Source: Prorocentrum cordatum | Lineage: Eukaryota > Sar > Dinophyceae > Prorocentrales > Prorocentraceae | Assembly (NCBI GenBank): GCA_963575745.1 | Contig: CAUYUJ010000949.1 | Span: 77,501-100,000, forward strand | Reading direction: 5' to 3' | Length of the DNA stretch: 22,500 bases | Shown here: piece after piece, positions 9,993-22,500 of the stretch | How the letters are laid out: each line of letters starts with the position of its first letter | Position numbering within the stretch: the first letter of the stretch is position 1 | Made by a program: the position numbers and the translations under genes | Notes under the pieces: model-generated | Databases searched by the model: none | What the model was told of the DNA's origin: nothing | The model's input: only the letters and a program-made list of their open reading frames with translations

Positions 9993-10053
9993 GCCAGTGC
10001 TGGTGATGGCGATGGCCATGGTGACGGCGATGGTGACGGCAATGGTGATGGCG

Positions 10054-10188
10054 ATGGTGGTGGTGGTGGTGGTGGTGGTGGTGGTGGTGGTGGTGGTGGT
10101 GGTGGTGGTGGTGGTGGTGGTGGTGGTGGTGGTGGTGGTGGTGGTGGTGGTGGTGGTGGTTGTGGTGGTGGTGGTGGTGGTGGTGGTG
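10054..10188 (+). repeat. (GGT)n microsatellite
   Basis: A nearly pure TGG/GGT run with one TGT interruption near 10160. Poly-Gly and poly-Val readings are frame shadows. It is preceded by GATGGC/GACGGC variant units (9990-10053). Confidence 0.97.
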
Positions 10189-10189
10189 A

Positions 10190-10397
10190 CGATGGTGATC
10201 GTGACGGTGATGGCGACGGCGATGGGCGGAAGTGGAAGAGGGGGAGGAGGACTGGGCGAGGATGTGGAGGAGTGGGAACGCAGTGGGCGTGCAGGAGGGC
10301 GCGCACGAGCCTAGGCGGCCGCCGGAGCGGGGAGGGCAGGAGGCCAGGGGGGGGGGGCGAGGAGGCGCAGGACCCTTCTGGATCTTCGGGGCCCCGC
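10190..10397. other. Probable intron 3' of the MFS exon
   Basis: GC-rich, with short GGA and GGGG tracts. No coding signal. Confidence 0.4.
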
Positions 10398-10497
10398 CTC
10401 TGGCGATCTGCACGAGCATGCCGCAGAGGATCGTCGCGAGGAGGGCGGGGCGGATGACGGCCAGGCGCCCGTACTTGTCCGCCACCCAGCCGCCCAC
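10398..10497 (-). CDS. Exon of a major facilitator superfamily transporter
   Basis: The minus-strand exon reads VGGWVADKYGRLAVIRPALL then ATILCGMLVQIA. The G-G-x-x-A-D-x-x-G-R signature is the conserved loop between transmembrane helices 2 and 3 of MFS transporters, and the following 19 or so hydrophobic residues would be helix 3. The acceptor is GCCGAG before GTGGGC (AG then G) and the donor is probably GAG before GCGGGG (GC type), the same style as in the kinase gene to the right; GAGG is repeated at both junctions. No other exon of this transporter was identified, so flanking introns must be long or the exon is a stranded relic. The substrate cannot be told from one exon. Confidence 0.6.
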
Positions 10498-10595
10498 CTC
10501 GGCGGCGTCGGCGCGGCGCGCAGGGGCCCAGAGGGAGGAAGGCGCGCGTCAGGGGGAGCAGCTAGGAGGAGGAAGCGGGTCAGAGGAGCAGCGAG

Positions 10596-11005
10596 GATGA
10601 GCAAGGAGGAGGAGGAGGAGGAGGAGAAGGACGAGGAGGAGGAGGAGGAGCCTCCATGGCTCTACGGCCATGCTCCGGGATGCTACCATGTTGGTGCCCC
10701 ACGCCAGGAGGAGGAGGCGACCTTGAAACAGAATGCGCGCACTGCCACGTCAGCAGGTGAAGCATGTGCAGGAGGAACGAGGACGGAGCACGCGCAGGGC
10801 GTACGGAGGAAAAAAAGGGGGCAACGAGGAGGAGAAGGAGGAGCAGAAGGAGGAGGGGCAAGGAGGAGGAGGGGGCGGCGGAGGAGGAGGCGGGATGGAG
10901 GACGAGGAGATGCACGCGCCACGATGATGATGAAGACCGCCCGACGAGAGCGGGATGGAGGAGGAGGAGGAGGAGGAGGAGGAGGAGGAGGAGGAGGAGG
11001 AGGAG
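10596..11005 (+). repeat. Interrupted (GGA)n tracts
   Basis: Purine-rich GGA/GAG blocks at 10596-10655, 10825-10905 and 10950-11005, separated by GC-rich non-repeat sequence. Open frames here are poly-Glu/Gly/Arg or poly-Ser/Leu/Pro shadows. Confidence 0.9.
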
Positions 11006-11159
11006 AAGAGCGCGCCGTGGTGTCGAAGGCTGCGCGCAGGGAGCAAAGAGGGCGGGCGAGGGGAGGCCCGCGCCGCGGCGGTGGGCTGCCCCTGGGGCGG
11101 AAAGAATGGCAGCCCCCGCCCACCGTGAGCGCTGCTCGTAGCCGTTCGTGCCAGATACG

Positions 11160-11352
11160 GAGAGGAGGAGGAGGAGGAGGAGGAGGAGGAGGAGGAGGAG
11201 GAGGAGGAGAAGGAGGAGGAGGAGGAGGAGGAGGAGGAGGAGGAGGAGGAGGAGGAGGAGGAGGAGGAGGAGGGAGGAGGAGGAGGAGGAGGAGGAGGAG
11301 GAGGAGGAGAGGAGGAGGAGGAGGGAGGAGGAGGAGGAGGAGGAGGAGGAGC
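11160..11352 (+). repeat. (GGA)n microsatellite, about 190 bp
   Basis: A nearly pure polypurine GGA run with a few single-base slips (GGGAGG, GAGAGG). Long polypurine mirror repeats of this kind can form triplex DNA. Confidence 0.97.
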
Positions 11353-11878
11353 AGCAGCAAGGGAAGCACCAAGAGGGGCAAGCAGAGCAGGGGAGGACGA
11401 GGATTGGATTGGACTCGAGTGCGCTCACAAGGGGACATGCCCGGCACTGACGGCCAGCACAGGATGCCAGGGTTCCTGGCTTCGATCTCGAGAGGCTTCC
11501 TTTAGGGGGAAAACAAACCTACCTCGCTTTTGACCACCCTCGCTTCCAAGAGATACCAGGCGATGCCAAACTGCAGCCTGTACCGGTCAGGCCGCTTGAC
11601 GAGGAAGCGCGTGGTATGGCTTGGTTTGGCCTGGAAGCGAAAGCGGGGTAGGTAATTCAGGCTCTGATCCTTGACACGTTGTCTGGACAAGCGCTGCGAT
11701 GCGGTGCAAGGGGGAGCAGGAGCAGCAAGAGGATGTGCAGGCCCTGGCGCGCGCGAGGCTCATCTGGGCTCCCAAGACGGTCTCGAGTCGGCGACCGCGT
11801 GCGCAGCACCGCGGGGGTCGCAGTGGATGCGACGCCGAAGCTGAGCAAGCGAAGAGCAAGAGACGGACCAGGAGATGA
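11353..11878. other. Intergenic or intronic stretch without recognised gene
   Basis: Minus-strand open frames exist (for example 11502-11690, with VKRPDRYRLQFGIAWYLLEA) but match nothing I know and lack clear splice borders. No TIR element was seen. Confidence 0.4.
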
Positions 11879-12082
11879 GGGGCAACGTTAGGGGGGGGCC
11901 CGCTGAGAAGGGGAAACATCGACCTCGAATCGGCGATACATCGCCGATACAACGGCAAGAGGCCCCCGATAGCACGTCCGCACGTTCCTGGGCGGAGTAG
12001 GTTATCGGGCCCCCATCGGCGATCAGTGGGTGATTGGGGGTCGATGCATCCCCACCTAGGCCTATCCCCCCAGCGTTGCCCC
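11879..12082. mobile_element. Short TIR element, family E
   Basis: The left end GGCAACGTTAGGGGGG (11881-11896) is repeated in inverted form at the right as CCCCCCAGCGTTGCC (12066-12080). A second matched block, CATCGACC, lies inside both ends, although the spacing differs. It contains a perfect palindrome, ATCGGCGAT-AC-ATCGCCGAT, at 11929-11948. It has no coding capacity. It looks like the non-autonomous elements in the kinase introns, and may mark an intron of an unrecognised gene. Confidence 0.6.
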
Positions 12083-12281
12083 CCGGCTTTCGGGTCATAA
12101 GTCGGCCCTCGGGCGGCCATTCGGGACGATCTGACCATCCCCGGCACGCTCTCGGCGAGGAGCAGCTGCTGGCTGGAAAACCGCCGAGGAGCGACTCGAA
12201 CGCCCGAAACCCTCGAACGCCCCCCCTCCCAACGTTGGGGAGGCGCCATGGGCCCTAACACAGTCGTGCTGGGGGTCGACC
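12083..12281. other. GC-rich interval between two TIR elements
   Basis: A minus-strand frame is open (QQLLLAESVPGMVRSSRM, after a possible acceptor TTTTCCAG near 12173), which might be an exon, but I cannot assign it. Confidence 0.3.
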
Positions 12282-12642
12282 ACACGCAAGAGCGACCCTC
12301 GGCCAGAGTGACCTTTGGTGCACGGCTTTTTTGGGGAGGGGGGGAGGGGGGGCGAGAGGGCCGAAACTCAGCGCACCAGCCGCTGCTATCGCATCGCGCT
12401 CAGCGATCGGGGGGACCCCAGCGAGCCCGCACTAAACCCTGAGATCCGACGCTGCAAAAAAAATGCAACCTCGCAAAAAATCACGCCCGGAACCCTGGAC
12501 CTCATCTTTGCGCGTCGCTTTCCGAGCCGGATCGATCCGTGAGGGTCCCGGGGCCCGAAAAAAGCGAAAACGCCCGGCTCGGAAAAATTGAGACGTCAAG
12601 ATCTCAGGGAAGGTCACTCCGGCGAAAAGTCGCTCGGACACG
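12282..12642. mobile_element. Family B TIR element, copy 1, interrupted by a family A element
   Basis: The left part (12282-12436) matches 18622-18757, including AGAGTGACCTTTGGTGC at 12305-12321. The right part (12610-12642, AAGGTCACTCCGGCG...) matches 18767-18793. Between them lies a complete family A element (12437-12609). Both outer ends have GAGCGAC/GTCGCTC where copy 2 has GAGTGAC/GTCACTC, so the two ends changed together or this is a subfamily. Confidence 0.75.
12437..12609 (+). mobile_element. Family A TIR element, copy A1, nested in family B
   Basis: Begins CCCTGAGATCC and ends AGATCTCAGGG. Internally it shares GATCGATC-GTGAG and the GGGGCCCGAAAAAA tract with copies at 15097-15274 and 17802-17986. 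It is 173 bp and non-coding. The flanks read CACTAAA before and AAGGTCAC after; the uninterrupted family B copy reads CACCAAAGGTCAC, so the insertion point is exact to within the AA. Confidence 0.82.
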
Positions 12643-12840
12643 AAGTCGGTGGGCACCAATGGAGGCAAGTCCCGCCCAGCGCGGCGCTGGGGCCCGCCGC
12701 GCAAAGGGACCCTCGCCCTCAGGCCAGCGCCCCGGGAGTGGCGCGCCTGCCTTGGGCCCTGCTCGGGACCGAGGTCTCGAGCGGTGGCCTGAAGCTCGGA
12801 TGCCCCGATGGGGAACACGCGGCCCGCTGCGCGTCGACAC
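12643..12840. other. GC-rich stretch, no recognised gene
   Basis: Open in several frames on both strands because of its composition. No motif or splice context was found. Confidence 0.4.
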
Positions 12841-12926
12841 GAGGAGGAGGAGGAGGAGGAGGAGGAGGAGGAGGAGGAGGAAGAGGAGGAGGGGAGGAGG
12901 AGGAGGAGGAGGAGGAGGAGAAGAAA
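12841..12926 (+). repeat. (GGA)n microsatellite
   Basis: GAG triplet run with two short interruptions (GGAAGAGG, GGGGAGG). Confidence 0.95.
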
Positions 12927-13496
12927 GCGTGGCAGGACGGTCGGGCCCCGTGGGCGCGGCACGCAGGCTGGCGCTGGCAGCAGGCCCAGGCTTTCGCTCG
13001 CGGCGGTGTGAAACTCGGGGATGGGTTGTCATGATCGGGGCCATGAATCTCTCTGGACGTCGTGCCCCCCTCCTCTTCGTCTTCTGCTCCCTTTGATGAC
13101 TATTCTTCTTAGCATGATGTTACTTTCGGCGCAGACTGCGCTCCCGGCGCTCCTGGTTCGGGACTCGCGCATGTGAGCGCTCATCGGCGGTCGAACGACA
13201 GCGCGCTTCCCGCACAGCATACGAAGCGCAGTAGAGCGCAATGTCCATAAGCAGCTTGCTCGCAAAAGTTCAGACAGGAACGGAGCTGGCCTTGTGGCCG
13301 ATGCCATCAGCAGGGATCAGAACAGGTTGTGCAAAGCCATGCCGAGCTCGAGTACAGCCAAATTGCCAAGCGCGCTCGTGGCGAAACTCAAGTTGCGAAG
13401 GATGCCAGCTCACTCAAAAATGCACTGCCCAGAGCAGCTTGTAACAGTGCTTACCGAGTCGTGAAGCTGACGAAGGTCATCGAGCCCAAACCGATA
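12927..13496 (+). other. Non-repeat stretch with a possible decayed coding relic
   Basis: A plus-strand frame is open from about 13172 to a TGA near 13464 (SIRSAVERNVHKQLARKSSD, then SSSTAKLPSALVAKLKLRRM). A second frame over 13329-13500 also reads plausibly (YSQIAKRARGETQVAKDASS, then NSAYRVVKLTKVIEPKP). Amino-acid use is less repeat-like than in surrounding frames, but I recognise neither product. It may be a frameshifted fragment of a dispersed gene family. Confidence 0.3.
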
Positions 13497-13605
13497 CGGA
13501 GGAGGAGGAGGAGAAGGAGGGGAAGGATGAGGAGGAGGGGGAGGAGAAGGGGAAGGCGGAGGATGCACAAGAAAAGGCGGACCAAGCGGAGGGAGAAGAA
13601 GGAGT
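13497..13605 (+). repeat. Degenerate (GGA)n tract
   Basis: Purine-rich GGA/GAAG run with AAGG and ATG interruptions. Confidence 0.85.
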
Positions 13606-13750
13606 AGGAGCGTGGCTGGAATGTCAAATGTCTGCCTGCCGACGTCTGGCGGGAGCCCGGAGCGAGGGCCGCGGGCCTCTTCCTCCGCCCACGCCCCGCG
13701 CTTGCTTCCTTCCCACCCTTTTGAGCAGGGACCGACCGTCCTGGCATTCC

Positions 13751-13923
13751 TATAGTCCTACCACGAAATGTGCTTAGAACCCAGAAGTGCTCTTAGAACA
13801 AAAACAATGTTCTTAGAACATAGACCCGATGTGATAAAACAAGACAGTCCCAACCAGAAATCTTCTAAGAGCATCTCGTGGGAACCACAAAAGGTTCTTA
13901 GAACATTGTTTGGTGGGACTATA
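13751..13923. mobile_element. MITE with about 30-bp TIRs and TA flanks (family F)
   Basis: The left end TATAGTCCTACCA (13751-13763) is inverted at the right as TGGTGGGACTATA (13911-13923), and the match goes on inward with AATGT-CT-TAGAAC. TA at each extreme fits the TA target-site duplication of Tc1/mariner-type elements. The interior is rich in near-palindromic GTTCTTAGAAC units. At 173 bp it has no coding capacity. Its lower GC content contrasts with the surroundings. Confidence 0.8.
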
Positions 13924-14639
13924 AGCGGGCTGGGACGCTTCGCCACTGCTTGACCCTTGCCTATTCCTCCTCCCTTGCCCCAATTGGCCCGAAGCTAACC
14001 ACGGAGGGTGGACGATGGTTTCCGCTGCATGCCAAGAAGTCCACAGATGTCAAAGTTACATGTTACACAGCACGGCACAGGCCGCCCAGCCCAATCGGCC
14101 GCCCGCGCTGGAGCGCACATCTTGAGCGCTTGGAGACAAACGAATGTACAGCAGGCCGATGCCTGGGTGCGGAGGCAAGCAGAGGGTCGGGCCGGGCGAA
14201 ATGGGGGCATTGGGAAAGGGGGGGCGTACGAAATTTGCTGCATGCAGCTGGTTTCGGCCCCACCGAGGGGCCCATTCCTCGATACGTAGCCGCCCCTGGC
14301 GCCGGGAGGCGCCGGGAAAATCGGCTGCGTGAGCTGATGCTCAACCCCCCCCCCTTTCGCCCGACCCGAGAGGGGCGTCCGTGCAGATGCGGAGCCCCCA
14401 TCGCAGAAGCTGCACGCTCCTGCCGCGGCGCCGGGCGCGCGTCAGGACGAGTTGCCGCCCCTCTTGCTGCGCCTCCGCCTGTGGCCGCTGCCCGTGGACC
14501 CCGCGGACGAGTAGCCTCTGGCTGGCGCGCAGACGGAGGGCAGGGGGGAGGGTGGGAAGGCCTCTGATGAGGAGGTCGCTGCTGAGGAGGCGCTGGCCTC
14601 ACGTCTATAGAGAAGGCCCGCGCCCTCTACAGGGCAGGT
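13924..14639. other. GC-rich intergenic stretch downstream of the kinase gene
   Basis: Open frames on both strands give Arg/Pro/Gly-rich products without recognisable domains, and I see no splice pattern. Nothing further is supported. Confidence 0.45.
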
Positions 14640-14747
14640 TTAAGACATAGGTTTTTTAGTTGTTTTAAGGTTTTTAATACATGATTTATTTATGAATAAA
14701 TTTATGCATGAACTCATCGTTGTTTTGAATACTAACTCCCTGCACGT

Positions 14748-20130
<5,383 letters not shown>

Positions 20131-20289
20131 CTGCCGGGTTTGAGAAGGCGTGCGAGATGTTGGGCTGTCCCCCTCCACGTTCCCCCTCGCCAGGTGCCCC
20201 GAATCCCAGAAGAGGGGGGGGAAGCGAGCTCCCCGGCGCATCTCCGAAGCCCTCGGACCCTCCGAGTCCACTCTCGGACGCCTCCAAGC
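20131..20289 (-). other. Intron upstream of the first visible kinase exon
   Basis: Contains the acceptor AAACCCGGCAG and no further kinase motif. The preceding donor and exons (catalytic loop HxDLKPEN, activation loop) were not found up to 22500. Confidence 0.55.
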
Positions 20290-20760
20290 TGACACGGATG
20301 CCGAAGAGGGCTCAAGATAGCCTCCGACATAGCTCCTGGAAGCTCAAAGAAGACCACAAGACGGCCAAAAGAGCCCTCAGGAACTCCCCAAGAGGCCTAA
20401 ACTGTCCTACAACAGCTTGTCAAGCGAAGGAATGAGATTTGCCTCCTCGTTTGCGTTTCCAATGGGCCACACAAGCCTCGAGATAGCCCCAGTATGTCCC
20501 AGGAAAGCCCCAAGAGGAGCCCAAGAGGGCCCCAATGCGGCCCCAACAGCGCCCCAAGAGAGTCGAAAGATAGCCCCCATGATGTCATCTTCCCTATGGG
20601 GCAAAGATCCACCCAAGAAGGTCACAAGACCCCTCCAGAGAGCCCCACGAGGATCCAAAGCGCTCCACGAGGAGCCCCAAGAGGGCCTCAAGAAGGCCCC
20701 GAGAGAGCCCAAAGAGAACCACAAGAGTGCCCGACCCCAAGATCCAGGAAGATCCAGGGA
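20290..20760 (+). repeat. Degenerate CCCAAGAG-type short tandem repeat
   Basis: Many imperfect units of about 12-16 bp built on CCCCAAGAGGGC/AGCC (for example AGCCCCAAGAGGAGCCCAAG at 20506). A similar tract lies in kinase intron 2 at 19050-19130. The plus-strand open frames here have no domain. Confidence 0.7.
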
Positions 20761-20763
20761 GAC

Positions 20764-20945
20764 TTCGTCCTTCTCTTCCTTCTCCTCATCCTCCTCCTCA
20801 TCCTTCTCCTCCTCCTCCTCCTGCTCCTCCTCCTCATCCTCTTCCTTCTCCTCGTCCTCCTCCTCCTCCTCCTCCTCCTCCTCCTCCTCCTCCTCCTCCT
20901 GCTCCTGCTACTCCTCCTACTCCTCCTACTGTCCTCCTCCTTCTC
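20764..20945 (+). repeat. (TCC)n microsatellite, interrupted
   Basis: CTC/TCC triplets with TTC, TGC and TAC interruptions; the pure part is at 20855-20900. Confidence 0.95.
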
Positions 20946-20984
20946 TTCCTCTTCCCATGTTCGACCTCCGCCTCATTATCGCCA

Positions 20985-21170
20985 ACCTTACCCGACCGAC
21001 CTCCAGCTTCCAGCTTCCAACCTCCAGCGCACACCAACACCCCCAGCTGTCGATTTACAACATTCCACCTCCAGCTTTCGACATTCACCTATCGCAGTTT
21101 CACCTGACCGACCTCCAGCTTCCAGCATCTGATTGCCAGCACCCCTCATCTGTCGACGCCCACTTCAGCC
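20985..21170 (+). repeat. Two-copy direct repeat of about 112 bp
   Basis: GACCGACCTCCAGCTTCCAG occurs at 20994 and 21106, and CTGTCGA recurs (21048, 21149). Units are rich in CCTCCAGCTT. No gene. Confidence 0.65.
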
Positions 21171-21247
21171 ACTCCTGAGGGCTCCGGCCCCACCACGCTG
21201 CCCTCCTAGCGCCGGTCTCGCCGGACCGACATCGCGCGCTCGCCATC

Positions 21248-21344
21248 CTCCTCCTCCTCCTCCTCCTCCTCCTCCTCCTGCTCCTCCTCCTCCTCTCCCT
21301 CCTCCTCCTCCGCCTCCTCCTCCTCCTCCTCCTCTACCCTCCTC
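21248..21344 (+). repeat. (CCT)n microsatellite
   Basis: CTC triplet run with TGC, TCTC and CCG interruptions. Confidence 0.95.
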
Positions 21345-21487
21345 CTTCACAATTACTCAATATGAATACTACTCTCCCTCTTCCCCTGATGGCGTCCAGG
21401 GAGTAGCCGACCCCCCCCCGCGTACTGTTTTTTACACTCAGGATTCCCGGGAGTTGGGTTTTCGCCTGCGTTTTTTTTCAAAGTGCT

Positions 21488-21640
21488 GCTCTCGCTGAGG
21501 CGCCGGCCTCATCTCTGCTCCCGAATCCTTCCGAATCGTGCTCCCGCTGCAGCGTGGGCCTCATTTTCGGATCGGTGTTTGGCCTCCGTCGTTCAGGATG
21601 GCGTTCTCGCCCCAGCGCGGGCCTCTTTCTCGCGCGCCCA
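21488..21640 (+). repeat. Degenerate monomers related to the right-edge satellite
   Basis: Three copies of a GCTCTCGC--AGCGC-GGCCTCAT-like core start at about 21488, 21540 and 21603 (spacing 52 and 63 bp). The core resembles GGCTCTCGCCTTAGCGCCGC of the 84-bp satellite. Confidence 0.55.
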
Positions 21641-21660
21641 TCCGCCCGCCACCACCGCGC

Positions 21661-21793
21661 CGCACCACCACCACCACCACCACCACCACCACCACCACCA
21701 CCACCACCACCACCACCACCACACACCACCACCACCACCACCACCACCACCACGACAACCACGCACACACGCACGCACGCACGCACGTACGCG
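21661..21793 (+). repeat. (CAC)n then (CACG)n microsatellites
   Basis: CAC triplets at 21661-21759 with one CACACC slip, then CACG/CACA tetranucleotides at about 21763-21793. Confidence 0.95.
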
Positions 21794-21949
21794 CACCACC
21801 ACCCACTACGCACGCGCGCGCGGAGCCACAGGTCCGCTACGACACGCGTCCGCGGATAGAGAAAATCAGCGCCATGGTAAGGGATGGGAGGGAGGGGTAG
21901 GACGTCAGATATGACGCGAGCGCACCTAGCTTGCCCTCCCACCCCCTCT

Positions 21950-22096
21950 CATTCCTCCTCCTCCTCCTCCTCCTCCTCCTCCTCCTCCTTACCTCATCAT
22001 CATCATCATCCTCCTCCTCCGCCTCCTTCTCCTCCTTTTCCTGCTCCTCCTCCTCCTCCTCCTCCTCCTCCCCCTCCTCCTCCTCCCTCCATTCCT
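21950..22096 (+). repeat. (CCT)n with an embedded (ATC)n
   Basis: CTC triplets flank a short CATCATCATCATCATC run at 21994-22009. Ends before CTTAAACATAGC. Confidence 0.93.
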
Positions 22097-22189
22097 TTTC
22101 CTTAAACATAGCTTATCCCTGTCGCACCCCGGATCATTTTTTTCCAGGCGTTTCGCTTGAGACTTCCTCGCCATTTACGACCCTGACGT

Positions 22190-22500
22190 TTTACAATGGG
22201 CAGCAGCTTCACGGATTGAGGGCGGGTGGTTTTCAAAATGTGGCTCTCGCCGTAGCGCCGCGCACATTCGATTTTCAAAGTTGCAAAGAGTTTCACGGAT
22301 TGAAGGCGGCCCGTTTTCTTAAATGTGGCTCTCGCCTTAGCGCCGCGCACATTCGTGTGAAATGTTGCAAGAGCTTCACGGCTTGAGGGCGACCCGTTCT
22401 CAAAATGTGGCTCTCGCCTTGGCGCCGCGCACATTCGTTTTCAAACAATTGCAAGAGTTTCACGCGTTGATGGCGGCCCCTTTCCACAATGTGGCTCTCG
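22190..22500 (+). repeat. 83-84 bp satellite running off the right edge
   Basis: The TTCACG motif recurs at 22208, 22292, 22375 and 22459 (spacing 84, 83, 84). Units contain AATGTGGCTCTCGCC, AGCGCCGCGCACATTCG and TTGCAAGAG. At least three full units and part of a fourth are seen. Confidence 0.92.

Noticed and set aside
9393-10457. 354-codon plus-strand frame rich in Asp and Gly
   Set aside because: A product of GAT and GGT triplets. It runs antisense through the MFS exon without any motif.
10580-11505. Plus and minus frames of 250-300 codons around the GGA arrays
   Set aside because: Poly-Glu/Gly/Arg or poly-Leu/Ser/Pro shadows of GGA repeats with no domain or splice evidence.
20417-21178. 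253-codon plus-strand frame with Pro/Lys-rich start
   Set aside because: Its first part is the degenerate CCCAAGAG repeat and the rest is TCC microsatellite. No domain was seen.
21561-22109. Trp/Val- or Glu/Arg-rich minus frames near the right edge
   Set aside because: Readings of CAC and CCT microsatellites.

Overview
The window looks like nuclear DNA of a dinoflagellate (a free-living, GC-rich type such as Prorocentrum is my best guess; the species cannot be proved from the sequence). Four things suggest this. The coding parts are GC-rich and lie inside large amounts of simple and tandem repeat. The genes I recognise all lie on the minus strand. The introns of the one readable gene use GT, GC and probably GA donors, with acceptors that read AG followed by G. 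Almost every intron also carries a small terminal-inverted-repeat (TIR) element.

Positions 1-8518 hold a decayed retroelement on the minus strand. Reading from 8518 downwards it has: an N-terminal piece resembling the hybrid-binding domain of RNase H1; an ORF1-like (possibly gag-like) protein present as two full tandem copies of about 2.16-2.2 kb plus a truncated third; a reverse transcriptase; an RNase H-like segment; a short segment with a cytosine-methyltransferase-like GPPC..FS motif; and a tyrosine recombinase whose catalytic boxes are still legible at 1-500. Frameshifts and stops break it throughout. The gene order recalls DIRS-like (tyrosine-recombinase) retroelements.

Positions 8609-13600 are dominated by ATC/GAT, GGT, CCATG and GGA arrays. 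Among them is one convincing minus-strand exon of a major facilitator superfamily (MFS) transporter (10398-10497) and several TIR elements, one inserted inside another. Positions 13600-14747 have no recognised gene, but include a TA-flanked MITE and an AT-rich island.

Positions 14748-20130 hold the 3' part of a YAK1/DYRK-family protein kinase gene on the minus strand. I can follow one open frame through seven exons and six introns. The first exon seen covers the middle of the kinase C-lobe and contains in-frame poly-Pro and poly-Asp tracts. The next three finish the kinase domain, and the last three encode a low-complexity tail. Upstream exons (ATP site, catalytic loop) are not in the window. 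Every one of the six introns contains at least one TIR element, and splice sites are flanked by direct repeats of 3-10 bp. This is the arrangement expected of introners, transposable elements that create introns, and is the most interesting system here.

Positions 20131-22500 are intron or upstream sequence of the kinase gene, made of CCT and CAC microsatellites, a degenerate CCCAAGAG-type repeat, and an 83-84 bp satellite that runs off the right edge.
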